Shown: positions 36,604 to 43,919, counted from the stretch's first letter. The stretch is DNA of 64,000 nucleotides from an uncultured Ramlibacter sp. (GCF_936925435.1 NZ_CAKZHQ010000023.1:174674-238673); one strand, 5' to 3'. Made by a program: numbers and translations. The notes: generated by a model from the sequence alone, not told the origin.

Positions 36604-36909
36604 CTAACGTGGCGATCCGCCCTCTGGCGACCGGGGTCGCCTACGGGCTTTGACGATGCTGGGTGGCCGGTTAAGAGCGGCGTGAGCCCGATTCAGCGCT
36701 TGCCGTTTGAGGTTCAACCCTGTCACGGCGATCAAGCTGAGTTCGCGGACTAACTCGGCCCTCGGAACGCGCCAGCCTTTCCCGAGTTTTATGCCGGGTA
36801 GCACGCCGTCCCTGAGCAACTGCTTCATCGTGCGCTCGCAGCAACCCACGATTTCCGCAGCTTCAACTACATCGAGGATGTCTTTGTCGGTGGCCTGCTC
36901 CAGTTTCAT
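36604..36909 (-). CDS. excisionase-like helix-turn-helix protein (101 aa)
   Basis: Residues 11-55 read DILDVVEAAEIVGCCERTMKQLLRDGVLPGIKLGKGWRVPRAELVREL, the MerR-type HTH of the excisionase/AlpA family (HTH_17). The tail is basic (RRRPRSPEGGSPR). The ATG (36907-36909) follows AGGAG by 5 bases. It could be the recombination directionality factor of the element, or a regulator. It diverges from the XRE gene with only 24 bases between the starts, so their promoters must overlap. Confidence 0.8.
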   Translation of the reverse strand: MKLEQATDKDILDVVEAAEIVGCCERTMKQLLRDGVLPGIKLGKGWRVPRAELVRELSLIAVTGLNLKRQALNRAHAALNRPPSIVKARRRPRSPEGGSPR

Positions 36910-36933
36910 ATCAACTCCTGCGGTACATGGTCC

Positions 36934-37212
36934 GTGGATTATGGCGCACGTGGCCTCGACACTGCGCTGGTGCCAAACCTAACTCGACAGCGTCAAGATC
37001 CCGCGCTTTTAGCGCTCGGGGCAGCAATCAGAGAGGTGCGCATGGAGCAGGGCGTGTCACAGGAGGCGCTGGCGCTCCTCGCTGGCGTGGACCGAAGTTA
37101 TGTTGGCCGCGTAGAGCGTGGCGACAATAACGTAGCTGTTCTCACCCTCATGCGCCTTGCGGCTGCCTTGGGCTTGCAAGCATCCCAGCTCTTGGAGCGT
37201 GCTGCGCTGTAG
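36934..37212 (+). CDS. XRE-family HTH regulator (92 aa)
   Basis: The HTH_3 domain is LGAAIREVRMEQGVSQEALALLAGVDRSYVGRVERGDNNVAVLTLMRLAAALGL, matching Cro/C.BclI-type repressors. Start choice is uncertain: GTG at 36934 gives 92 residues, while later in-frame GTG or ATG codons still keep the whole domain. It probably controls the divergent excisionase-like gene and the DUF5343 gene, near which repeated AGAAAATC-type half-sites occur. Confidence 0.82.
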   Translation: MDYGARGLDTALVPNLTRQRQDPALLALGAAIREVRMEQGVSQEALALLAGVDRSYVGRVERGDNNVAVLTLMRLAAALGLQASQLLERAAL

Positions 37213-37298
37213 CTCTTGCCCGCCTCCGGCTCGGCTAACTGGCTGAAAATCGAGAAATGGCGCAGAATCGCGAAAGACTGATTTTTAGGTCTCTGTGC

Positions 37299-37334
37299 GA
37301 TTTTCTGTGTCATGTGCTTGCAACCCAGAAAATC
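37299..37334 (+). promoter_or_regulatory. inverted repeat, candidate operator of the DUF5343 gene
   Basis: GATTTTCT (37299-37306) and AGAAAATC (37327-37334) are exact inverted copies separated by 20 bases. Two further similar half-sites (GAAAATCGAG near 37243 and CAGAATCGCG near 37263) lie upstream. A possible -35 (TTGCAA, 37318-37323) sits between the copies. It is a good candidate for XRE binding. Confidence 0.4.
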
Positions 37335-37380
37335 TCTGTGTTAGAGTGTGACCAATTACTCGACAACCGAGGAGTGGATC

Positions 37381-38121
37381 ATGGCAACTGAAGTCGACAA
37401 GAAGGAATCCCCGCCGTACGTGACGTACGCGACCTTCCTCACCTTTGTGAAGAGCCTCAGGGAAACCGGTATTCCGTCGCGGATCGACAAAAGCGTTCTT
37501 TCGAAGCTTTCTGGTTCAAGTCAGTCGGCGCTGATGCCGAGCCTGCGCTGGCTTGGCCTGACCGATGCCGCTGATGTTCCAACGCCAAAACTGGAAGGAC
37601 TCGTTGATGCCAATGATGCCCAGTTCCCCGTCTTGTTCAAGCAGGTGCTGATCGATAGTTACGGATTCACTCGCGACAACAGCATCGACTTGGCTAAGGC
37701 GACCGGCTCTCAGGTGGAGCAGAAGTTCAGAGACTACGGCGTCAGCGGTTCTACCGTGACCAAGGCGATGGCGTTTTTCATTTTGGCTGCGAAAGACGCG
37801 AACCTCACGCTCGGGCCGCACGTGAAGGCGCCCAAAGTCGTCAGTTCCAACGGCACCAAGAAAAAAGCCAAGAAGGCAGCGCAGGGCGTCGGCAACGTGG
37901 TGGAAGAGCCCGAGGAGGAGGACGACGACGAGGGCATTCCCGACAAGATGCAGGGCTTCGTCAAGATTCCGGTGCCCCTGCATGGAATGCCTGACGGCGC
38001 AGTGTTCCTGCCGGACAACATGACTGCCGCACAGTGGGCCTACGCCCTGAAGATCACCAAGTTCCTCATCGAAAACTACCGGCTCGACGAAGCCGCCCAA
38101 GGCGGCGGAGGGCAACCATGA
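37381..38121 (+). CDS. DUF5343-domain protein (246 aa)
   Basis: The first 150 residues (PPYVTYATFLTFVKSLRETGIPSRIDKSVLSKLSGSSQSALMPSLRWLGLTD) match the DUF5343 pattern, a helical domain often found on mobile and defence-linked loci. A basic linker (KKKAKK, about 160-165), an acidic run (EEPEEEDDDEG, about 175-185) and a short C-terminal domain with GMPDGAVFLPDNMTAAQWAYALKITKFLIENYRL follow. The ATG at 37381 follows GAGGAG. There is no enzyme motif. It is the main cargo gene of the element; function unknown. Confidence 0.8.
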   Translation: MATEVDKKESPPYVTYATFLTFVKSLRETGIPSRIDKSVLSKLSGSSQSALMPSLRWLGLTDAADVPTPKLEGLVDANDAQFPVLFKQVLIDSYGFTRDNSIDLAKATGSQVEQKFRDYGVSGSTVTKAMAFFILAAKDANLTLGPHVKAPKVVSSNGTKKKAKKAAQGVGNVVEEPEEEDDDEGIPDKMQGFVKIPVPLHGMPDGAVFLPDNMTAAQWAYALKITKFLIENYRLDEAAQGGGGQP

Positions 38122-38244
38122 CAACATGATTCAGCGGACGGGTTGCCATTGCCGCCGGTGCCCGCCCCCAATGAACAAGGCCCGCACCAGTCACGAACTT
38201 TGCCGGGACGAACTGGATACGGGCCGGAGTGGCGATAACGCGAA

Positions 38245-38261
38245 GGGGCGGAACCCGCCCC
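38245..38261 (+). promoter_or_regulatory. GC hairpin upstream of the 49-aa gene
   Basis: GGGGCGG (38245-38251) and CCGCCCC (38255-38261) form a 7-bp stem with a 3-base loop, followed by a T-rich but interrupted run. It is either a weak terminator for the DUF5343 gene or a leader hairpin. The rest of the 173-base gap (38122-38294) shows no gene. Confidence 0.45.
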
Positions 38262-38294
38262 AACTTTTGCTTTTGTTGTTAAGGAAATCTTATC

Positions 38295-38444
38295 ATGTCA
38301 GGTAAAAAGCCTTCGAACGAACAGACCTCGGCCCGCGTGGCCACCAATGCCGCAAAGGTGCTGGCCGATCCGAAAAGCAGCCAGTCAGCGAAGAGCGCAG
38401 CTGGTTCGGCGCTCACGCAGTACGTGCCGTCGAAGAAGAAGTAA
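38295..38444 (+). CDS. 49-aa hydrophilic mobile-element protein
   Basis: ATG at 38295 follows AAGGAAA by 7 bases; the stop TAA is at 38442-38444. The product starts MSGKKPSNEQTSARVATNAA, continues KVLADPKSSQSAKSAAGSAL and ends PSKKK. It resembles a family of very small proteins I recall from phages and islands that share KVL-x-DP-x-S-x-x-AKS-x-AGSALxQ. It is basic and helical with no membrane segment. A strong terminator follows. Function unknown. Confidence 0.72.
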   Translation: MSGKKPSNEQTSARVATNAAKVLADPKSSQSAKSAAGSALTQYVPSKKK

Positions 38445-38470
38445 CTCACGGCCTCGCGGCCAGATCTAAA

Positions 38471-38496
38471 ACGCGCTGCTTGCAGCGCGTTTTTTT
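38471..38496 (+). terminator. rho-independent terminator after the 49-aa gene
   Basis: ACGCGCTG (38471-38478) and CAGCGCGT (38483-38490) pair around a CTTG loop and lead into a T-run of six or seven. The 191 bases from 38497 to the second attachment copy contain no recognisable gene. Confidence 0.88.
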
Positions 38497-38687
38497 CTGG
38501 TCAATCAAGCTTCCCAAACCGATGAGACGAAAGAGGCGGCTGTGAGGGGATAACGAGCACGCTTTCTGCGGACACCAGTGCTGCGACCTAACGATAGTTC
38601 CGACCCTGCTGTAGTTCGCGAGCGTAAAAAGAACTGTATGTTCTAAAAGTCTTTTCAAATCAATAACTTATATCGGTTGTAAGCGCT

Positions 38688-38732
38688 CTTTTAATCCGTT
38701 GGTCACTGGTTCGAATCCAGTACGTCCTACCA
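38688..38732 (+). repeat. distal attachment-site copy (tRNA-Lys 3' fragment)
   Basis: An exact 45-bp copy of the tRNA-Lys 3' end from the anticodon loop to CCA. The bases upstream do not form a D arm or acceptor stem, so it is not a second tRNA gene. It marks the other edge of the element. Confidence 0.88.
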
Positions 38733-38752
38733 AATGAATTTGGTGAAAAATC

Positions 38753-38787
38753 AAGGCCTTGGCGCGAATGCGCCAGGGCCTTTTTTT
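38753..38787 (+). terminator. original tRNA-Lys terminator displaced by the element
   Basis: AAGGCCTTGGCGC (38753-38765) pairs with GCGCCAGGGCCTT (38770-38782) with one G-T pair, then a T-run to 38787. It lies 20 bases after the distal attachment copy, where the tRNA terminator would be before insertion. Confidence 0.8.
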
Positions 38788-38796
38788 GGGCCATCC

Positions 38797-39126
38797 TCAG
38801 GGCTGGACTTTGGCCTGCAGGGGTGCGGCGAGCCACTCGATCCATCTTGTGAGGAGGCTGCGCGCCCTGGCGCGGGCACCTGGCTGCTGCGCGCAGTAGT
38901 CCCAGCTGAAAAATCCCGTTGCCGATCTGGCGAAGTTTCTCAATTGCACCCGCTCGTGCGACCACACGCGCACGTCTTCACCACGGTCCAACTGCCTTCC
39001 ATTGAGCCAGAGGCCCCCGCCCCGCAGGCGCAAGTGGCCGCATTGACCCGGACACAGGCAGGTGGATTGGCCGGGAGCAAGGCTCCAGGCGCCGGCTGGC
39101 CGTTGCGGATCATGGAAGCGAGTCAT
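38797..39126 (-). CDS. DUF2917-like protein (109 aa)
   Basis: The core WSLAPGQSTCLCPGQCGHLRLRGGGLWLNGRQLDRGEDVRVWSHERVQL has the cupin-like repeat pattern of DUF2917 (a start of the LxxGQxxxL type, then GxLWxT-like strand, then a GEDxxL-like strand). The C-terminus is basic and may be amphipathic. ATG (39124-39126) follows AAGGAG by 8 bases and lies 2 bases after the ArsR stop, so it is the second gene of a two-gene operon. No function is known for the family. Confidence 0.68.
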   Translation of the reverse strand: MTRFHDPQRPAGAWSLAPGQSTCLCPGQCGHLRLRGGGLWLNGRQLDRGEDVRVWSHERVQLRNFARSATGFFSWDYCAQQPGARARARSLLTRWIEWLAAPLQAKVQP

Positions 39127-39128
39127 GG

Positions 39129-39461
39129 TCAATCTCCTTGGATGCAGGCCGCTTGCGCGGCGGGGGCGAGGCACTCCTGGCCTTGGCAGCAATGCGCTGT
39201 CAGGTAGCCAAGAACCCCGTTCATCTGGTCGTATGCGGCCCTGTAGACGAGGTTGCGTCCAAGCCGCTCCTGCGTCACAAGCTGCGCATTGAGGAGTTCT
39301 TTGAGATGAAACGACAGGGTGGCTGCCGCCATGGACAGGCCTTCGGCCATCCTGGAGGGGGTCAGGCCGTCCTGTCCAACCACCACCAGGGCGCGGAAAA
39401 TCTGCAGGCGGATCGGGTGCGCGAGAGCGGCCAAGGCCTTGATGACTGCTGGTTCTTCCAT
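39129..39461 (-). CDS. ArsR-family HTH regulator (110 aa)
   Basis: VIKALAALAHPIRLQIFRALVVVGQDGLTPSRMAEGLSMAAATLSFHLKELLNAQLVTQERLGRNLVYRAAYDQMNGVLGYLTAHCC is the ArsR/SmtB winged helix. In ArsR itself the metal site is ELCVCDL in the recognition helix; that motif is absent here. Cys residues near the C-terminus (HCCQGQEC) could bind a metal or metalloid instead. The start is ATG (39459-39461). An inverted repeat just upstream is a likely autoregulatory operator. Confidence 0.85.
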   Translation of the reverse strand: MEEPAVIKALAALAHPIRLQIFRALVVVGQDGLTPSRMAEGLSMAAATLSFHLKELLNAQLVTQERLGRNLVYRAAYDQMNGVLGYLTAHCCQGQECLAPAAQAACIQGD

Positions 39462-39481
39462 AATTAGATGATAGTCGAATT
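39462..39481 (-). promoter_or_regulatory. imperfect palindrome, candidate ArsR operator
   Basis: AATTAGA (39462-39468) and TCGAATT (39475-39481) are inverted copies with one mismatch and a 6-base centre. It abuts the arsR-like start codon, as expected for autorepression. Confidence 0.45.
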
Positions 39482-39608
39482 GTTTGGCGGCCGCAGGAGA
39501 TGGCTCAAATGGCGGGGAAATTGCCAACATTTCGACACGACAGGCCGTGCCGGCGCGGCTAAAGTTGCAGCAACGACGCAAGCTGTCAATGCATGGAGTT
39601 TTCAAACG

Positions 39609-40190
39609 ATGAACTGGCATGACCCGGGCTTCGATCCCGATGACGTGGAAGTGAAGGTGGCGGAACTGCTGGTGGCAACGGCCGACGAGGCCGACACCCT
39701 GATCGATGATTCGGTGCCTGCGGTGCTGCGCCTGCTGCGCGAAAAAATGAAGATGGACGTGGTCTTCGTTTCGGAGTTCACCGACGGCAAGAGGGTCTTC
39801 CGTTATGTGGAGCAGACGCCCGGCAAGGAAGTGATCGCCGCCGGCGGTGGCGATCCGCTGGAAGAATCCTGGTGCCAGCGTGTCGTCGACGGCCGGCTGC
39901 CCCAGCTGATCGCCGACGCCGCGCCGCTGCAGGCGGCCGACCCATCGCTGGCCACGCCCTTTCCCATCGGCACCCACCTGAGCACGCCCATCGTGCTGGG
40001 CACGGGCCAGGTCTACGGAACGCTGTGCTGTTTCAGCTTCGGCGTCAATCCGCAGATCACCGAGCGCGACCTCAACAAGCTGCGCTACACGGCCGAACTG
40101 ACCGCCCGCAAGATCGAGACGGCACGCCAGAAGGATCTGGCGCTGTCGCTCGAGCCCGTGCCCGCCAGGGGCTTCCAGGGCCGGCTCTAG
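39609..40190 (+). CDS. GAF-domain protein (193 aa)
   Basis: Residues about 30-175 form a GAF domain: DDSVPAVLRLLREKMKMDVVFVSEFTDGKRVFRYVE, then LSTPIVLGTGQVYGTLCCFSFGVNPQITERDLNKLRYTAELTARKIE, the conserved LCxxS end. No output domain follows, so it is a stand-alone ligand sensor or a regulator of another signalling protein. The ATG at 39609 is preceded by a weak ribosome site. Its TAG stop overlaps the stop of the convergent gene in CTAG. Confidence 0.82.
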   Translation: MNWHDPGFDPDDVEVKVAELLVATADEADTLIDDSVPAVLRLLREKMKMDVVFVSEFTDGKRVFRYVEQTPGKEVIAAGGGDPLEESWCQRVVDGRLPQLIADAAPLQAADPSLATPFPIGTHLSTPIVLGTGQVYGTLCCFSFGVNPQITERDLNKLRYTAELTARKIETARQKDLALSLEPVPARGFQGRL

Positions 40191-40684
40191 AGCGGCGGCG
40201 CGGGTAGCTGCAGCCTGGCCTGGCGGACCACGTCCACGCAGTCGCGGATGTGCAGTTCGCCCAGGTAGCGCACGGCGGCATAACCCATCATGGCGGCCAC
40301 GGCCTGGCCGGCGAAGGGCACGAAGCGGGCCGCCTGCTTGGCCGTCATGCGCACGCCCAGGGAGCGCAGCATGTGCAGGATCAGGTCACGGGTGATGAGC
40401 TTGCCGATCAGCATGGAGCCGACCACGCTCACCGCCTTTTGCACCTTCTCGCGCTTGTGGGCGGGCAGCAGGTCCAGTTGCTGGGGCGTCAGGCCGAACT
40501 GGGCGTTGATCTCGGGCACCAGGCGCGACAGCAGGGCGGCGTCAACCGCCCAGTCCAGGCCGGGCACGGGCACGGCGCTGGCGGCGGCCGCCACCATGGC
40601 GCGGCGGTTCAGCAGGCGCCGGCTGGCGCGGATGCGTTCCTGCAAGGCGGGGTTGCCGGCGGCGAGCTCGGTTGCGGTAGCCAT
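40187..40684 (-). CDS. DUF697-like protein (165 aa)
   Basis: The segment RRLLNRRAMVAAAASAVPVPGLDWAVDAALLSRLVPEINAQFGL, then KAVSVVGSMLIGKLITRDLILHMLRSLGVRMTAKQAARFVPFAGQAVAAMMGYAAVRYLG is the DUF697 pattern of hydrophobic hairpins found at the C-terminus of Era-like GTPases and in EcsC-like proteins. Here it stands without a GTPase. Membrane association is likely. Function unknown. Start ATG (40682-40684). Confidence 0.68.
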   Translation of the reverse strand: MATATELAAGNPALQERIRASRRLLNRRAMVAAAASAVPVPGLDWAVDAALLSRLVPEINAQFGLTPQQLDLLPAHKREKVQKAVSVVGSMLIGKLITRDLILHMLRSLGVRMTAKQAARFVPFAGQAVAAMMGYAAVRYLGELHIRDCVDVVRQARLQLPAPPL

Positions 40685-40725
40685 CCCCCGCACTTGCGGC
40701 CGGCCAGGCCCGCTTGCAAGAGGGC

Positions 40726-42684
40726 TCAAGCGCCTGTTTCGATCGCCTCGATCTGGCCCGACAGTGCCAGCCAGCGCTCTTCCAGGGTCTGCAGTTCGTC
40801 GTTGGCGGCCTTGAGCCGGCGGCCGGTGTCGGCCAGTTCGGCCGGTGCCAGGGCGCCTGCCATCCGCGCCTCCAGGGCCGCCTTGTCGGCCTGCAGTTGG
40901 GCCATGCGCTTGTCGGCCTGTTCCAGCTCCTTCTTGAGCGGCTTGGCCAGGCCCGCCTGCTGCTGGCGCTGCTGCGCATCCTGCTTGCGTTGAGAGGAAG
41001 AACTGCCCGTACCCCCCGCCGGATGGACCTGAGCAGCTATCGAAACAGGAGCGGACGCGGCTTCAACACGGGCTTCCTCGCGCAGCCGCTTGGACTCGTC
41101 CAGCAGGTAGCGCTGGTAGTCGTCCAGGTCGCCGTCGAACGGCGAGACCACGCCGCGGCCGACCATCCAGAACTCGTCGCAGACCGCGCGCAGCAGGGCC
41201 CGGTCGTGGCTGACCAGCATCACCGTGCCCTCGAACTCGTTCAGGGCCATCGACAGGGCCTCGCGGGTGGCCAGGTCCAGGTGGTTGGTGGGCTCGTCCA
41301 GCAGCAGCAGGTTGGGGCGCTGCCAGACCATCATGGCCAGCACCAGGCGTGCCTTCTCGCCGCCGCTCATGGTGCCCACGGCCTGCTTGACCATGTCGCC
41401 GGCGAAGTTGAAGGTGCCCAGGAAGTTGCGCAGCTCCTGCTCGCGCGCCTGCGGGCCCACATCACGGGCCAGCCGGGTCATGTGCTCCAGCGGGTTGTCC
41501 TGCGGGTGCAGCACGTCCAGCTCCTGCTGGGCGAAGTAGCCGATCGACAGGCCCTTGCCCTGGGTGATGGTGCCCGACAGCTGTGGGACGTCGCCGGCGA
41601 TGGTCTTGACCAGGGTGGACTTGCCCTGGCCGTTGGCGCCCAGGATGCCGATGCGCTGGCCAGCCAGAACCGACTTGTTGACGCCGCGCACGATGGTCTT
41701 GGTCTCGCCCTCGACCGTGTAGCCGAACTCGCCGTCGGTGATGGCCAGCATGGGATTGGGCAGGTTGGCCGGCTCCTTGAACTCGAAGGTGAAGTCGGCG
41801 TCGGCCAGCACCGGCGCGATCTTTTCCATGCGCTCGAGCGCCTTGACCCGGCTTTGCGCCTGCTTGGCCTTGCTGGCCTTGGCCTTGAAGCGGTCGATGA
41901 ACTTCTGCAGGTGGGCGATCTTGTCCTGCTGCTTGGCGAACGACGAGGACTGCAGCTCCAGCTGCTGGGCGCGCAGGGTTTCGAAGCCGCTGTAGTTGCT
42001 TCCGTAGCGGGTGAGCTGCTGGGCGGCGATGTGCACCGTCACGTTGGTCACCGCGTCCAGGAACTCGCGGTCGTGGCTGATGACGATCATGGTGCCGGCA
42101 TAGCGCTTGAGCCAGGCTTCCAGCCAGACCAGGGCGTCCAGGTCCAGGTGGTTGGTCGGTTCGTCCAGCAGCAGCAGGTCGCTGGGGCACATCAGGGCGC
42201 GGGCCAACTGCAGGCGCATGCGCCAGCCGCCGGAGAAACTGTTGACCGGCTTGTCCAGCTCGCTGGTCTTGAAGCCCAGGCCCTGGATCAGGGCCTGGGC
42301 GCGCGGCACGGCATCGTGCTCGCCGGCGTCGGCCAGGTCGGTGTAGGCGTGGGCGATGGCCATGCCGTCTTCCGAGGCTTCGGCCTCGGTCAGCTTCTGG
42401 CGCAGCTCCATCAGGACGACGTCGCCGCCCAGCACGAAGTCGGTGGCCGACTCCTCGGTCTCGGGCATGTTCTGCGCCACCTGGCCCATACGCCATTGCG
42501 AGGGCAGGTAAAAATCGCCCGCGTCTTCATGCAGGCCGCCGTTGAACAGGGCGAACAGGGTGGACTTGCCGGCGCCGTTGCGGCCGACCAGGCCGACCTT
42601 CTCGCCGGGGTTGATGGTCAGGTTGACCTTGTCCAGCAGCACTTTGGCGCTGCGGCGCAGGACGACATTCTTGAGGGTGATCAA
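40726..42684 (-). CDS. ABC-F ATPase, YheS type (652 aa)
   Basis: Two ABC domains: VGLVGRNGAGKSTLFALF with SFSGGWRMRLQLARALMCPSDLLLLDEPTNHLDLDA, and IGILGANGQGKSTLVKTI with TMSGGEKARLVLAMMVWQRPNLLLLDEPTNHLDL. There are no membrane segments. The N-terminal ITLKNVVLRRSAKVLLDKV and the C-terminal coiled coil with Lys/Gln-rich linker match YheS, a ribosome-associated factor that helps resolve stalled translation. The start is TTG (42682-42684), the position of Met in the family. The linker near residue 560 carries a segment coded by a short ATAGC-type sequence. Confidence 0.88.
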   Translation of the reverse strand: MITLKNVVLRRSAKVLLDKVNLTINPGEKVGLVGRNGAGKSTLFALFNGGLHEDAGDFYLPSQWRMGQVAQNMPETEESATDFVLGGDVVLMELRQKLTEAEASEDGMAIAHAYTDLADAGEHDAVPRAQALIQGLGFKTSELDKPVNSFSGGWRMRLQLARALMCPSDLLLLDEPTNHLDLDALVWLEAWLKRYAGTMIVISHDREFLDAVTNVTVHIAAQQLTRYGSNYSGFETLRAQQLELQSSSFAKQQDKIAHLQKFIDRFKAKASKAKQAQSRVKALERMEKIAPVLADADFTFEFKEPANLPNPMLAITDGEFGYTVEGETKTIVRGVNKSVLAGQRIGILGANGQGKSTLVKTIAGDVPQLSGTITQGKGLSIGYFAQQELDVLHPQDNPLEHMTRLARDVGPQAREQELRNFLGTFNFAGDMVKQAVGTMSGGEKARLVLAMMVWQRPNLLLLDEPTNHLDLATREALSMALNEFEGTVMLVSHDRALLRAVCDEFWMVGRGVVSPFDGDLDDYQRYLLDESKRLREEARVEAASAPVSIAAQVHPAGGTGSSSSQRKQDAQQRQQQAGLAKPLKKELEQADKRMAQLQADKAALEARMAGALAPAELADTGRRLKAANDELQTLEERWLALSGQIEAIETGA

Positions 42685-42739
42685 AACAGGGGATTCTCGG
42701 GAAAGGGCGGTGGCCTGGAGCGGCCGCCGCCGGGGATGT

Positions 42740-43858
42740 TCAGCGCAGTTGCAACTCGTCGCCACCGTATTCCACGCCCAGGGGCGTGATGACGACGCGG
42801 CGCGGGCCTTCTTCGACATGGCCGGCGACCAGGGCGTCCACGCCCAGGCTCTTGGCGATTTCCACGGCGCGCTCAGCGTCCTGGGCTGCCAGGTACAAGG
42901 CGAAGCCTGCGCCCATGTTGAGCGTGCCGTAAGCCTCGTGGTCGTCCAGGCCGCATTCGCGCTGCATGAATTCCAGCACAGCCGTCTTGGCCGGCAGGGC
43001 ATCGATGCGGTAGGTCAGGGCGCGCGGCAGGCGCATCAGCTTGCGCCAGCCGTGGCCGGTGACGTTGGCGCTGTAGTGCGGCACGATGCCGGCGGCGGCC
43101 AGGGCCTCGGTCACCGGCGAATACAGGGCGGTGGGCGCCAGCAGGGCCTCGCCATAGCTCTGGCCGTTGCCGATGTCGGTCAGCAGGCCCTGGGGCAGGC
43201 GCTCGGCCAGCTTGCGCGCCAGCGACAGGCCGTTGGCGTGGATGCCGCTGGAGGCCAGCAGCACGATGGCGTCGCCTGGGCCCAGCTTCTCGCCCAGGGT
43301 CAGGCGGCTCTTGGGGTTGACGATGCCGGTGCACGATGCCGCCAGGTCGACCCGGCCCTCGGCCACCACGCCGGCCAGGGCCGGGGTCTCGCCGCCGCCC
43401 CAGGCGACCTTGCAGACGTCGCAGGCCTTTTTCCAGCCGGCCACCAGGGCCTGGGAACGCTGGGCGTCGGCAAACCAGTCGGAGCCGCCGGCCGCCCAGT
43501 AGGCCTGCACCACCAGGGGCGTGGCGCCCACGGTGATCAGGTCGTTGACGGCCATGGCGATGGTGTCCTGGGCGATGCCGTCGTAATAGCTCTTGCCCGT
43601 GAGCTTGGCCATGTCGTCGGCCACCAGGGTCTTGGTGCCCAGGCATTCGACGATGGAGGCCAGGTACATGGAACCGATGTCCACCACATAAGCCGACTCG
43701 CCGCGCGAGGCTGCCACCTCGGACAGGCTGTGGTGGGCTAGGTGGGCGCCGGTGGCGGCGGCGGCGCGCTGCGCAGCCACCTTGAGCGGGTCGATCAGGT
43801 CGTAATTGACGCCGGCCTGCTCATAGGTCAGGGGGGCGGTGGGCGCGGTGGTGCTCAT
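42740..43858 (-). CDS. PurM-family AIR-synthase paralogue (372 aa)
   Basis: The protein has the AIR synthase fold signatures YEQAGVNYDLIDPLKVAAQ, LGTKTLVADDM, DLITVGATPLVVQAYWA, GGGETPALAGVV, ASSGIHANGLSLARKLAE and VTGHGWRKLMRLP. In true PurM the equivalent motifs are GGETAEMPG and SSGPHSNGYSL, and the N-terminus has a GGFG segment; here they differ (for example GGETPAL). It may be a phosphoribosylformylglycinamidine cyclo-ligase variant, or a related enzyme of the PurM superfamily. Naming it purM is not justified on this evidence. It is downstream of prmB on the same strand. Confidence 0.72.
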   Translation of the reverse strand: MSTTAPTAPLTYEQAGVNYDLIDPLKVAAQRAAAATGAHLAHHSLSEVAASRGESAYVVDIGSMYLASIVECLGTKTLVADDMAKLTGKSYYDGIAQDTIAMAVNDLITVGATPLVVQAYWAAGGSDWFADAQRSQALVAGWKKACDVCKVAWGGGETPALAGVVAEGRVDLAASCTGIVNPKSRLTLGEKLGPGDAIVLLASSGIHANGLSLARKLAERLPQGLLTDIGNGQSYGEALLAPTALYSPVTEALAAAGIVPHYSANVTGHGWRKLMRLPRALTYRIDALPAKTAVLEFMQRECGLDDHEAYGTLNMGAGFALYLAAQDAERAVEIAKSLGVDALVAGHVEEGPRRVVITPLGVEYGGDELQLR

Positions 43859-43919
43859 GGCAGGGGGTCCGGAGGCGGGGGAACCTCCGATTATCGCCGG
43901 GCGGGCCCGGCCGGCCGCC

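Larger units (their letters stand above)
36469..38732. mobile_element. miniature integrated element in tRNA-Lys, no integrase
   Basis: A 45-bp perfect direct repeat bounds the segment: 36469-36513 inside the tRNA and 38688-38732 at the far end. The interior is lower in G+C than the chromosome and carries an excisionase-like HTH gene, an XRE regulator, a DUF5343 gene and a 49-codon gene. No integrase or transposase frame is present. The layout is that of an island inserted by site-specific recombination in the tRNA anticodon loop, either a satellite that relies on a helper or a deleted remnant. Confidence 0.8.

Noticed and set aside
38688..38732. A second tRNA-Lys gene
   Set aside because: Only the 3' 45 bases are present, with no acceptor 5' strand or D arm. 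It is the distal attachment copy.
38660..38965. A minus-strand frame of 101 codons crossing the tRNA fragment
   Set aside because: It reads antisense through the tRNA fragment and the terminator; such frames are a known source of spurious annotation.
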